Shown here: one piece after another, positions 55,493-64,000 of the stretch
Layout: each line of letters opens with the position of its first letter
Numbering within the stretch: position 1 is the stretch's first letter
From: Pseudomonadota bacterium
GTDB lineage: Bacteria; Pseudomonadota; Gammaproteobacteria; Acidithiobacillales; Acidithiobacillaceae
NCBI GenBank assembly: GCA_021821885.1
Contig: JAKARO010000003.1
Span: 62,001 to 126,000, forward strand
Length of the DNA: 64,000 bases
Direction of reading: 5' to 3'
The notes under the pieces: model-generated
Database searches by the model: none
Told to the model about the DNA's origin: nothing
The model's input: the letters and a program-made list of their open reading frames with translations, nothing else
Made by a program: the position numbers and the translations under genes

Positions 55493-57013
55493 TCAGGAGT
55501 GCCCACTTCCCGGCCGGCGTACCCTCAGGGTCTGGAAACGCCGGTACAGCACCTGTCCGGGCCTGCCCTGCGGATGCCGGGAAAGATGCCGGACTTCAGT
55601 CCAGTCAACTTCTGCGGCCAGGGACTGGCAGGTGCTGTGCTGGAGTGCCAGTTGGGCAGCGGCAAGGAGAACCGAATCCGGTACAGGGGCCGATCCGCTG
55701 GGGCGGCGTACGATAACGTGGCTGCCCTGATGGTCCTGCACATGAAACCATAGATCCTGCGGGCTGGCCGTGCGGAAAGTCAGCCAGTCATTGGCCTTGG
55801 CGTTTCTGCCTAGAAGAACCTCGAATCCACCGATTTCCCTGTGTTCTATCCCGGAGCCCATTTTCCGGCCCTGTCCGGCACCCTGCCGTACCCGATCCGG
55901 TTTCACGGGGTTGGCAGGAGTACCCGACCGGAGATGCTGCAAGGCAGTTTCGGCCTGTTGCAGCTGTTCTGCAGCCTTCTTCCGCCCCCGTTCTGCCCTC
56001 CGGCCTTTTTTCAGGAGTTCCTGCGCGTGGGCATGTAAAAAATTTCCGGATGGAACGGAAATCGAGCGTTCTCCGATTCCGTCAATCCGGTAGTCTGCAG
56101 CCTTGACAAGACCGCCGTCATGGCGGCGGTCTGGCAGGGAAAACAGGGCGTGGGCGTCGCTGATACAGGTTTCCGGGACGCTTTCCCACCTGCGCAGGTC
56201 TGCCCTGAGGCGTTCTATCCGCCGCTCCATGCGGCGGATGGCTTCTGGTCCTGCTCCAGAAGATGCTGCGGACAACAGTGGAGGAATGTTTTCCTCCCAC
56301 TGCAGGAATTCTTCCACCGGGCAGACACCCTGACCTGGAAGGCCAGGGATGGGGATGGGATAGCAGATCATCCTGCGGTCCGTTCTGGCATGCCGGTACC
56401 ATGGGGCACAGGGATCCTGCAACCGTTCCCGCATCAGTCCTTCCAGGATGCAGGGGTCCGGAGGGAAAAAAAACTGCTGCAGATCCGGAGCGGGGAACTG
56501 AAGCCATGTGTCCCCACTGGAATTCATTTGTGCCGGTGAATCAGGTGGATGGTAGGTGGCTCCCGGGAGAATGCGCATCTGCCGGCTTTCCAGGCCGTCC
56601 CAGCGGGAGGACCAGCGAATCTGTTCCTGGCCATCCAAAAGCAGCAGGGCCCCATGTCCACCAAAACACTCGGCTATCAGGGTCCACTGGTGCATTTTTC
56701 TGTCCACGGCCTGGCGGCGGAAGTCCAGGCGGAGGATCCGGTCCGCCCATGGAACATTAAGACTGTCCAGATGGAAACCGCGCAGGTGCTGGGCAGCGAA
56801 AGCCGCCTGGCCCGAAGGGGCCGGGCTTCTGGTGCCAGGGCGGGCAGTCATCTGCCACAGGCCATGGGGCGCCTTCTGGAAGGCCAGAACCAGGGTTGCT
56901 GAGGGGAAAAACAGCAGACCCCTCCCGTTTTCTACGGAAAGTCCCTGCAGGATTTCTCCTGCGAGACGCTGCCTGAAACAGGCGGCAGCCGCGTACATCT
57001 GCAAAGCATCCAT
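55493..57013 (-). CDS. rqcH: NFACT-family ribosome quality control factor (RqcH-like)
   Basis: RqcH binds 50S subunits carrying stalled nascent chains and directs alanine tailing. The 506-residue product has an N-terminal FbpA/NFACT-N domain with the Asp-Arg pair in WADRILRLDF (residues 91-92), equivalent to the DR pair needed for tailing in Bacillus RqcH. A middle coiled-coil region follows (about 260-380), then a C-terminal NFACT-R (DUF814) domain with GFEVLLGRNAKANDWLT, ASPQDLWFHVQDHQGSHVIV and GRPGQVLYRRFQTL. The three-domain layout is complete. It sits 5 bp after sat-cysC on the - strand. Confidence 0.85.
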   Translation of the reverse strand: MDALQMYAAAACFRQRLAGEILQGLSVENGRGLLFFPSATLVLAFQKAPHGLWQMTARPGTRSPAPSGQAAFAAQHLRGFHLDSLNVPWADRILRLDFRRQAVDRKMHQWTLIAECFGGHGALLLLDGQEQIRWSSRWDGLESRQMRILPGATYHPPDSPAQMNSSGDTWLQFPAPDLQQFFFPPDPCILEGLMRERLQDPCAPWYRHARTDRRMICYPIPIPGLPGQGVCPVEEFLQWEENIPPLLSAASSGAGPEAIRRMERRIERLRADLRRWESVPETCISDAHALFSLPDRRHDGGLVKAADYRIDGIGERSISVPSGNFLHAHAQELLKKGRRAERGRKKAAEQLQQAETALQHLRSGTPANPVKPDRVRQGAGQGRKMGSGIEHREIGGFEVLLGRNAKANDWLTFRTASPQDLWFHVQDHQGSHVIVRRPSGSAPVPDSVLLAAAQLALQHSTCQSLAAEVDWTEVRHLSRHPQGRPGQVLYRRFQTLRVRRPGSGHS

Positions 57014-57018
57014 GGAAA

Positions 57019-58668
57019 TTACTGGTTTCCGCCCAGAACCCCAAGCCTGGTCAGTTCCGACAGCAGGACCTGCAGGGCTTCCGCACCGATCTGCGTGCTC
57101 GTGTCCAGGACAATTTCAGGAGTGTCTGGTGGTTCATACGGATCACTGACACCTGTGAAGTTTGTGATGTCGCCAGCAAGAGCACGGGCGTAAAGCCCCT
57201 TTGGATCCCGCTCTGCGCATATGGCGAGCGGAGTAGATACATACACCTCAATAAATGTTCCACTGGCTTCTGTCACCAGCCGGCGGGCCTCCCCCCGTGC
57301 GCCGGCATAGGGAGAAATGGCAGCTACCAGGGCGATTCCTCCATGCTGGGCTACCAGACTGGCGACAAAACCGATACGCCGGATATTTTCATCCCGGTCC
57401 TCGCGACTGAACCCCAGTCCTCTGGATAGAAAACGGCGTACGACATCCCCGTCCAGCAGCGTGATCGCACGGGTTTCATGACGCTCCAGTTCGCGGGCCA
57501 GCAGTCCCGCCAATGTACTTTTCCCGCTGGCAGACAGCCCGGTAAACCAGATGACAAGCCCTCTTTTTTCTGCTCCCCGATAGGCAAGGCGCAGGATGTG
57601 AATGACTTCGGGTGGGGAAAACCAGTCAGGGATTTCTTCATTCGCGGCCAGGCGTCGCCTGAGTTCTGTTCCCGAAAGTTCCTCCAGAGGTTCTCCATGG
57701 GCTTCAGAACTGGGCATATGGCACTGCCGGCTCGGTGAATAGGCATATTCTGGCATCAGGATGGGGACAATTCCCAGCTGCTGGCTATGCCGGGCAAGGA
57801 GTTCCTGGGCGGCATAGGGCGGATAGAAGGGCTGCGCAGGGATCTGGCTACCAGGATCTGCATGGGCTCTTCCGACAAGAAAATGTGTAGCCCCATAGTT
57901 GCGGCGGATAATTGCATGCCAGAGGGCTTCGCGGGGGCCGGCCATGCGCATGGCGAGAGGCAGGGGAGAAAGGATGGCACGCCCTGCAGGATAGTAGGGA
58001 AGTATCGCGCGGTAGGCACGCATTCGCCACGCGGCTTCGATGTCACCGGGCTTGGTGGGTCCGATGGCCGGATGCAGCAGAAGGCGTGCCTCCGGACCGA
58101 GGCGCTCCAGGGCAGCCCTGGTAATGGCGAGATGTGCATGGTGCATGGGATTTCTGGTCTGGAAGGCCAGCACAGGTCCCGTCCCAAGTGCCGGCCGGAG
58201 GTTTTCTGGTGTGCGGTATTCCGCCGGAAATTCCACGGAGGCGGCACGTTCCAGGACTTTCCCGTCCCACGGAAGCACCGGTCCTCCGACATTCCATGGC
58301 GGGGCCGATAGTACCTGGGCTACCCCCGGGTGCGCCGGGTCGGTGCTTCCATACACCGTGTAGGACTCAAACTGCCGGTCGGGAAGATAGACGCTAGTAA
58401 CCTTGAGGTGGGCCAGTGGGATTCCATCGCTGCGCTCCAGACGCAGCGTGTCGCCCAAGCCAAGTTTCCGGGCCAGGGTTTTCGGGATCTCCAGAGTGAT
58501 GGGAATGGGCCAGAGACTGCCGTCAGGCAGCCTCGCCTGTTCGCAGACGGACTCGAAGGTGTCTTGGTCCATAAAACCGGCAAGAGGGAAAAAGGCACCA
58601 CTGAGCAGCAGTTCCAGATCACAGCGCTGCCTTGGGGTAAGCACATGGACCAAGGATGGGCTGGACAT
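57019..58668 (-). CDS. Bifunctional ATP sulfurylase / APS kinase
   Basis: The 549-residue fusion combines an N-terminal sulfate adenylyltransferase (to about residue 365) with a C-terminal APS kinase. The sulfurylase has QTRNPMHHAH (170-179) but GRAHADPG (266-273) where most enzymes have GRDHAGPG, and YPPYAAQEL (282-290) where YGPYDAQ is usual. The kinase is intact: GLSASGKST P-loop (377-385), LDGDVVRRFLSRGLGFSREDRDENIRR, and AISPYAGAR. It may serve sulfate assimilation, or sulfate release in sulfur oxidation; the sulfurylase substitutions leave some doubt on that half. Confidence 0.9.
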   Translation of the reverse strand: MSSPSLVHVLTPRQRCDLELLLSGAFFPLAGFMDQDTFESVCEQARLPDGSLWPIPITLEIPKTLARKLGLGDTLRLERSDGIPLAHLKVTSVYLPDRQFESYTVYGSTDPAHPGVAQVLSAPPWNVGGPVLPWDGKVLERAASVEFPAEYRTPENLRPALGTGPVLAFQTRNPMHHAHLAITRAALERLGPEARLLLHPAIGPTKPGDIEAAWRMRAYRAILPYYPAGRAILSPLPLAMRMAGPREALWHAIIRRNYGATHFLVGRAHADPGSQIPAQPFYPPYAAQELLARHSQQLGIVPILMPEYAYSPSRQCHMPSSEAHGEPLEELSGTELRRRLAANEEIPDWFSPPEVIHILRLAYRGAEKRGLVIWFTGLSASGKSTLAGLLARELERHETRAITLLDGDVVRRFLSRGLGFSREDRDENIRRIGFVASLVAQHGGIALVAAISPYAGARGEARRLVTEASGTFIEVYVSTPLAICAERDPKGLYARALAGDITNFTGVSDPYEPPDTPEIVLDTSTQIGAEALQVLLSELTRLGVLGGNQ

Positions 58669-58693
58669 GTGTGTAGCAGGTTCCCGGTGGATC

Positions 58694-59260
58694 CTATAAG
58701 GAGAACAGCGGTAGGTGGGCTAGGGCAATGACATCACTGTGTCTTTCCGCATCTCCTTCCGTGCAGATGGCAGTTGCCGCGACAATCCGGGCTCCCGCGG
58801 CTGACATCAGTTCGCGCATTGCCGACAGGGTGGATCCAGTGCTGATGACGTCATCCACCAGGACCACTTTTTGCCCCTGCAGCAGCTGGCGGTCTTTCCC
58901 GTCCAGGTAGAGGGTCTGGGGAGCGCCTGTCGTAATGGACAGGGTTTTGGCGCTCAAGGGCTCTCCCATGTACGGTTTGTAGCTTTTGCGCAGCACGACG
59001 TAGGGTTTGCGGCTGCAGACAGACAGTGCATGTGCGAGCGGGATACTCTTGGTCTCTGCTGTCACCAGAGCAGCAAATTCCAAGTCTCCAAGCCGGAGGG
59101 ACAGTGCCTGTGCGGCGGCCTCTGTCAGTTCGGTATCGCCCAGAATGTTCAGTACGGCTATGGCCAGGTCCGGGCCGACAGAAAAGAGCGGCAGTTCCCG
59201 GTGAACGGGGCCGATGTTCAGGGAGTAGGTACGGTTCAGGGGGGAGAGTGACATTGCCAT
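58694..59260 (-). CDS. Purine phosphoribosyltransferase-family protein (APRT-like)
   Basis: The product has the PRPP-binding signature QKVVLVDDVISTGSTLSAM (about residues 122-140), with the preceding AALVTAETKSIPLAHALS and YVVLRKSYKPYMGE segments seen in adenine/xanthine phosphoribosyltransferase relatives. It likely attaches a base to ribose 5-phosphate in purine salvage, but the base cannot be assigned. I chose ATG 59260; a second ATG at 59254 and a longer frame to 59305 are possible. It lies 25 bp upstream of sat-cysC on the same strand. Confidence 0.75.
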   Translation of the reverse strand: MAMSLSPLNRTYSLNIGPVHRELPLFSVGPDLAIAVLNILGDTELTEAAAQALSLRLGDLEFAALVTAETKSIPLAHALSVCSRKPYVVLRKSYKPYMGEPLSAKTLSITTGAPQTLYLDGKDRQLLQGQKVVLVDDVISTGSTLSAMRELMSAAGARIVAATAICTEGDAERHSDVIALAHLPLFSL

Positions 59261-59414
59261 TTTCTCTGTCCGCGGTCTTCTGTGCCTGCCATATTGCCAT
59301 AGCATGGCGGGCTGTGCCCAGACAGGGAAAGGAAAAGCCGGAGATCTTTCTCAGGGGGGCCAAAAAGCAGAAAGCTGGAGGTCCGGAATTGCTGTTCTCC
59401 TGGCGGCCGGGCAT

Positions 59415-59438
59415 AAAAAACGGCCCCCGCAGGGGCCG
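59415..59438 (-). terminator. Rho-independent terminator of groESL
   Basis: On the - strand, CGGCCCC (complement of 59432-59438) and GGGGCCG (complement of 59421-59427) form a 7-bp GC stem with a 4-base loop, followed by six T (complement of 59415-59420). It lies 28 bases past the groEL stop. Confidence 0.92.
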
Positions 59439-59465
59439 CTGTCAGGCTGGGGAAACTTCCGGTTT

Positions 59466-61115
<1,650 letters not shown>

Positions 61116-61153
61116 TCATCAATTGGGAAAAGTTGTGAATGGCCGGTACCGGA

Positions 61154-61444
61154 TTACTTGTCAACAACCGCCATGATGTCGTCTTCGCGCATCACCAGCA
61201 GCTCTTCTCCCTCGACCTTGATCTCGGTTCCGGCGTACTTGGCAAACAGGACCCGGTCACCGGCCTTGAGGTCGAGGGGGCGGATTTTTCCATCTTCCAG
61301 GATCTTGCCGTTACCTACAGCCACGACTTCACCCTGCACGGGCTTTTCTTTGGCGGTGTCGGGAATGATGATGCCTCCGGCGGTCTTCTGTTCTTCCTCC
61401 AGACGGCGAATCACGACTCGGTCATGCAATGGACGCAGTTTCAT
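61154..61444 (-). CDS. groES: Co-chaperonin GroES
   Basis: The 96-residue product caps the GroEL ring. It begins [20 protein letters not shown] and carries the mobile loop [15 protein letters not shown] (about residues 20-34), then VGNGK and the C-terminal [13 protein letters not shown]. Its promoter and a perfect CIRCE lie just upstream. Confidence 0.98.
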   Translation of the reverse strand: MKLRPLHDRVVIRRLEEEQKTAGGIIIPDTAKEKPVQGEVVAVGNGKILEDGKIRPLDLKAGDRVLFAKYAGTEIKVEGEELLVMREDDIMAVVDK

Positions 61445-61498
61445 AAAGCATTCCTCTTATGAGCTGATCAGAAAAGCAAACAATCGCTGGACGGGCTG

Positions 61499-61525
61499 TT
61501 AGCACTCACATCCATCGAGTGCTAA
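61499..61525 (-). promoter_or_regulatory. CIRCE operator (HrcA site)
   Basis: TTAGCACTC (61499-61507) and GAGTGCTAA (61517-61525) form the perfect CIRCE inverted repeat with the canonical 9-base spacer. It is the binding site of the heat-shock repressor HrcA, so groESL should be derepressed by heat or misfolded-protein load that sequesters GroE. Confidence 0.97.
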
Positions 61526-61552
61526 TCATAAGGATCATGAATAGACTGTCAA
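61525..61552 (-). promoter_or_regulatory. Sigma70 promoter of groESL
   Basis: On the - strand a consensus TTGACA (complement of 61547-61552) and TATGAT (complement of 61525-61530) are spaced by 16 bp. The -10 box touches the CIRCE element, so HrcA would block open-complex formation. Confidence 0.85.
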
Positions 61553-61580
61553 GGGCTGTGGTGGCCAGTCTGCCGCAGGA

Positions 61581-62342
61581 TCAGGGCGTCCAGGCTGGCC
61601 AAATGTGGTCCAATGCCCGGAGCAGGGCCGTTTCCCCCCCCCGCAGGCGGTGGTCAATACCGGGCAGAATGCGTACGCTAAGGGGCCTTGCCCGTGCTCT
61701 CGCTGCGAAAGCAAGGCTCCGGCCTACCGGAACGGCTTCATCTGCGCCGCCGTGGAGGATGTGTACCGGGATTTCAAGCTGCGGTGGCTGGTCAAGGAGG
61801 TCATACCGCAGGCTGTCCACTACGGCCGCGAATCCTATCCGGAAGGATGGACCGCTGCGGCCCGGCTGCCAGGTCCGTACCTCTTCCTTGTGCCAGCTGT
61901 CCTGTTCCCCCTCCGGCAATGCACGGAAATATTCTTGGATGAAATTATAGGCGGGGGCTATGAGAAGCAGGGAAAGAATCCGGTCTGGCCAGCGCTGTGC
62001 GGCTAGAGTGGCAATCCACCCACCCATGCTGGATCCGACCAGAACAACGGGTAGAGGAGCGATCATTGCCAGGACCAGCCCGAGATCTTCGAGATAGCGG
62101 GTGAGGGTGAGCTGGGCCATTTCGCCATCAGAAAGACCCACGCCGCGGTAATCGAAGCGCAGCCAGGACCTGCCACTGTGTTCCGCATGACCGGCCAGAA
62201 GACAGGACTTGGAACCCTGCAGGTCGGAGGCAAAACCGGGCAGAAAAATGCCGGCTGCAGAGGAACTTTTATCCTGGAAGTAGCCCCGAACAATCTCGCC
62301 GCTGGGGTGGGTCACGGAAAATGCGCGTTCCGATTCAAGCAT
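61581..62342 (-). CDS. Alpha/beta-hydrolase
   Basis: The 253-residue product is a single alpha/beta-hydrolase domain. It has an oxyanion region FLPGFASDL (about residues 33-41), FDYRGVGLSDG, the nucleophile elbow GSSMGG (about 103-108), an aspartate in LHGGADEAVP (about 200) and the histidine in PGIDHRLRGG (about 231). The substrate is unknown; the pattern is that of small esterases or serine aminopeptidase-like proteins. A strong terminator hairpin ends only 22 bases before its start codon, so its own transcript must start very close or read through. Confidence 0.82.
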   Translation of the reverse strand: MLESERAFSVTHPSGEIVRGYFQDKSSSAAGIFLPGFASDLQGSKSCLLAGHAEHSGRSWLRFDYRGVGLSDGEMAQLTLTRYLEDLGLVLAMIAPLPVVLVGSSMGGWIATLAAQRWPDRILSLLLIAPAYNFIQEYFRALPEGEQDSWHKEEVRTWQPGRSGPSFRIGFAAVVDSLRYDLLDQPPQLEIPVHILHGGADEAVPVGRSLAFAARARARPLSVRILPGIDHRLRGGETALLRALDHIWPAWTP

Positions 62343-62363
62343 TCCGCGTGCCCTTGCGGGTAT

Positions 62364-62387
62364 AAAAAAGGGGCGCAGAAACGCCCC
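62364..62387 (-). terminator. Rho-independent terminator of candidate sRNA A
   Basis: On the - strand GGGGCG (complement of 62382-62387) and CGCCCC (complement of 62370-62375) form a 6-bp GC stem with a 6-base loop, followed by six T (complement of 62364-62369). Confidence 0.85.
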
Positions 62388-62439
62388 GAAACCACAAAAG
62401 AGGAAAGAAACATGCGGTTACAGCCCTTGAAAAGCTGTA
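62364..62439 (-). ncRNA. Candidate small RNA A (anti-Shine-Dalgarno core)
   Basis: The predicted RNA is about 76 nt. It would start at or next to a 6-bp hairpin, TACAGC/GCTGTA (complement of 62419-62424 and 62434-62439). It continues through an unpaired pyrimidine-rich core (complement of 62388-62416) containing CAUGUUUCUUUCCUCUUUU, and ends in GGGGCG-TTTCTG-CGCCCC followed by six T. The core is the antisense of an SD plus AUG. A plausible promoter sits at the right distance. A homologous unit lies immediately upstream. Transcription has not been shown. Confidence 0.6.
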
Positions 62440-62444
62440 TAAGA

Positions 62445-62473
62445 ATATTAGCATAGTATTTTTCTCTGTGCAA
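62445..62473 (-). promoter_or_regulatory. Promoter of candidate sRNA A
   Basis: On the - strand TTGCAC (complement of 62468-62473) and TAATAT (complement of 62445-62450) are spaced by 17 bp, with TGC directly before the -10 as an extended -10 element. The predicted start falls at the 5' edge of the first hairpin of the RNA. Confidence 0.55.
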
Positions 62474-62491
62474 AAACATTCCGACTGGTCG

Positions 62492-62523
62492 AAAAAAAAA
62501 GGCGGATCCTCAGCGGATCCGCC
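62492..62523 (-). terminator. Rho-independent terminator of candidate sRNA B / phr
   Basis: On the - strand GGCGGATCC (complement of 62515-62523) and GGATCCGCC (complement of 62501-62509) form a perfect 9-bp stem with a 5-base loop, followed by nine T (complement of 62492-62500). It also serves as terminator for transcription coming from the photolyase gene. Confidence 0.93.
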
Positions 62524-62576
62524 CAAAACCACCAAAGGAGGAAGAAACATGCGCTCGCAACCATCACAGCTGCTTG
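62492..62576 (-). ncRNA. Candidate small RNA B (anti-Shine-Dalgarno core)
   Basis: The predicted RNA is about 85 nt. Its core (complement of 62525-62553) matches that of unit A at 24 of 29 positions and contains CAUGUUUCUUCCUCCUUU, the exact antisense of AAAGGAGG-AAGAAA-CAUG. It ends in a 9-bp perfect terminator with nine T. A -10-like TCTAAT (complement of 62583-62588) lies 7 bases before the assumed start; the -35 is poor. It could also be the 3' end of the photolyase mRNA. Confidence 0.55.
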
Positions 62577-62747
62577 CAAAGGATTAGAGACAGGGCGGCG
62601 CAAAAAGTTCCACGACCATCCGGCAGGGAGAATGTGAACAGGTGTGAATGGTCCTCTTCCGCAGCCGGGGAAGCACCCCTGGGCGGGGATTTTTCTCCTG
62701 CCCCAGGAAATGTTTTTTCCCGGGCAGCGGTAACAGGGAGCCCCATG

Positions 62748-64000
62748 CTAGCCTTCTTCTCCCCCGGGAATGGTGGAATTCCTGGACAGTTTCCTTCCCG
62801 TCCCGTTTCTGGGGGGCAGGGATTCAAAGGCAGACAGTGCTGCTTTTCTTGCTTCGCCATGGTCCGTGATCGGCCATGGATAGTCCAGGCCAAGCCGGAT
62901 ACCGGCGGCCTGGACGGCTTCTGGAGCAGTCCAGGGCTTGTGCAGCAGTGGGACCGGAAGTGCGGCAAGTTCCGGGAGCCAGCGGCGCACATACGTTCCA
63001 TCAGGGTCGAATTTTTCTGCCTGGGTCACCGGATTGAAAATCCGGAAATAGGGGGCCGCATCCGTACCACAGCCGGCTATCCACTGCCAGGATGCAGAAT
63101 TGCTGGCAGGATCGGCATCTACCAGGGTATCCAGAAACCAGGCGGCTCCCTGCTGCCAGGGGACAAGGAGATCCTTGACCAGAAAACTGGCCACAACCAT
63201 CCGTATGCGGTTATGAAGATAGCCGGTCTGCCAGAGTTCATGCATGCCTGCATCGACGATGGGATAGCCTGTTACGCCTTTCTGCCATTTGTGCAGCCCT
63301 TCCGGGTCCCTGGACCAGGGAAAATCCAGGAATTCCTTTCGCAGGGGGGTGTCCTGGAGATGGGGGAAATGGTAGAGAAGATGCCAGGAGAATTCGCGCC
63401 ACCCCAGTTCTCTCAGGAAACTGCCGGCTTGCTGCTCCAGGTGCGGATGGCGTTCCGTGAAGTCCAGCAGGCGCTGCCGTACCTGGCGTGGGCTGATTTC
63501 TCCGTGGGCCAGATGCGGGGAGAGCCGGGAGACACAGGGACGGCCGGGAAAATCGCGGCCATCGCTGTACGTGCAAAGCGCGCTCTCAAGGAATGTGTCG
63601 AGATTTTTGTGTGCACCAGATTCCCCCGGCTCCCAGAAAGACAGGAACTTGCCGGCCCAGTCAGGATGGTGGGGACACCACCCCCACAGGTCCGGGTTTT
63701 CACTTTCTGGTACCGTCGTAGGAGGAGACATCTGCGGCAGTGGAAGGGGTGTCCCGCTCCGTACCCGGTCCTGAAGTGCTTTCCAGAAAGGAGAAAATAC
63801 CTGGTAGGGCAGATCACCCTTCCGAAGCACTTCCCAAGGCTCAGCCAGGAGGTTTCCCGGAAAAGACTCTGCAGTAATACCCAGGGCGCGCAGCGCCATC
63901 TTGAGCGTCCGGTCCTGTTCCCTCGCCCGGAAAGCATAGCGACGGTTCCAGAATACCCCGGAGGCTCCCGTTTCCGCCAGCAGTTCCAGCACCGTCTGAA
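62748..64000 (-). CDS. phrB: Deoxyribodipyrimidine photolyase, 5' end outside the window
   Basis: The product is a cryptochrome/photolyase family DNA repair flavoprotein that reverses UV-induced pyrimidine dimers with light. The frame is open to the window edge, so roughly the first 70-80 residues (start of the antenna-binding Rossmann domain) are missing. The visible part starts in that domain (GVFWNRRY). It includes the FAD-binding C-terminal domain: LGWREFSWHLLYHFP, WQKGVTGYPIVDAGMHELWQTGYLHNRIRMVVASFLVKDLL, and DADPASNSASWQWIAGCGTDAAPYFRIFNP. A charged tail ends the protein. I call it class I CPD type by these motifs. Confidence 0.93.
   Translation of the reverse strand, partial: QTVLELLAETGASGVFWNRRYAFRAREQDRTLKMALRALGITAESFPGNLLAEPWEVLRKGDLPYQVFSPFWKALQDRVRSGTPLPLPQMSPPTTVPESENPDLWGWCPHHPDWAGKFLSFWEPGESGAHKNLDTFLESALCTYSDGRDFPGRPCVSRLSPHLAHGEISPRQVRQRLLDFTERHPHLEQQAGSFLRELGWREFSWHLLYHFPHLQDTPLRKEFLDFPWSRDPEGLHKWQKGVTGYPIVDAGMHELWQTGYLHNRIRMVVASFLVKDLLVPWQQGAAWFLDTLVDADPASNSASWQWIAGCGTDAAPYFRIFNPVTQAEKFDPDGTYVRRWLPELAALPVPLLHKPWTAPEAVQAAGIRLGLDYPWPITDHGEARKAALSAFESLPPRNGTGRKLSRNSTIPGGEEG

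Larger units (their letters stand above)
62343..62747. other. Intergenic region with two homologous small-RNA-like units
   Basis: This 405-bp stretch between the photolyase and the hydrolase genes has no convincing protein gene. It holds two related units, annotated separately, which on the - strand each consist of a 5' structured part, a shared 29-base core and a perfect terminator. On the + strand the core reads as a ribosome-binding site plus ATG followed by a 12- or 14-codon frame. The remainder (about 62590-62747) shows only weak features. Confidence 0.7.

Noticed and set aside
55441-55716. 91-codon GTG-started frame with AAAGGAG upstream
   Set aside because: Mostly antisense to the 3' end of rqcH and of proline/glycine-rich shadow composition; the ribosome-binding-site match is probably chance.

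Overview
The window looks like a chromosomal core-genome segment of a Gram-negative proteobacterium with roughly 55-60% GC. The best guess is a member of the Acidithiobacillia (Acidithiobacillus-like). That guess is inference from gene content and order: fab cluster with pabC-mltG-tmk-holB-pilZ, ffs-dnaX-ybaB-recR, rlmN-pilW-rodZ-ispG-hisS-yfgM-bamB-der, hfq-hflX-hflK-hflC-hisZ-purA, a DsrE-like sulfur protein, a fused ATP sulfurylase/APS kinase, ornithine-lipid genes and an RqcH homologue. No 16S gene is present to settle it. Genes are packed tightly, with many ATGA, GTGA or TGATG start/stop overlaps, and TTG starts are frequent (plsX, fabD, fabF, bioA, hisS).

Layout. 1-10.8 kb: a YihY-type membrane protein, then one long + strand run yceD-rpmF-plsX-fabHDG-acpP-fabF-pabC-mltG-tmk-holB-pilZ (fatty-acid synthesis, folate, cell wall, dTMP, replication clamp loader, pili). 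10.8-14.7 kb: tRNA-Ser(GGA), yaiI, 4.5S SRP RNA, dnaX-ybaB-recR. 14.7-31.9 kb: ammonium transporter, nnrD, bioA, a CBS protein, tsaE-mutL-miaA, ndk-rlmN-pilW-rodZ-ispG-hisS-yfgM-bamB-der, a small membrane protein and sixA. 31.9-35.6 kb: a DsrE-like gene with its own extended -10 promoter, then pstS-pstC-pstA behind four PHO half-sites. 35.7-39.1 kb (- strand): maf and ppc. 39.3-45.5 kb: hfq-hflX-hflK-hflC-hisZ-purA. 45.6-47.4 kb: an olsB-olsA-type ornithine-lipid operon behind a second PHO-box-like array. 47.5-54.4 kb (- strand): hemE, gltD, gltB. 54.6-55.4 kb: an interrupted tRNA-Ser(UGA) and a repeat-rich exported protein. 55.5-64 kb (- strand): rqcH, sat-cysC, a phosphoribosyltransferase, groEL-groES under CIRCE, an alpha/beta hydrolase, two tandem small-RNA-like units and a photolyase cut by the window end.

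The most notable signals are non-coding. (1) The tRNA-Ser(UGA) gene is split after the wobble base by a 216-nt ORF-less insert. It shows the paired elements of a small group I (IC3-like) self-splicing intron, with compensatory changes relative to the Azoarcus tRNA-Ile intron as I remember it. (2) Between the photolyase and the hydrolase lie two homologous units. Each ends in a perfect rho-independent terminator on the - strand, and each shares a 29-nt core that is the exact antisense of a Shine-Dalgarno plus AUG region. They are candidate sibling anti-ribosome-binding-site sRNAs. (3) Two PHO-box arrays with the same geometry (11-bp repeats, then 10 bp, then a -10-like hexamer) precede pstSCA and the ornithine-lipid operon. 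This suggests coordinated phosphate uptake and membrane-lipid replacement under phosphate starvation.
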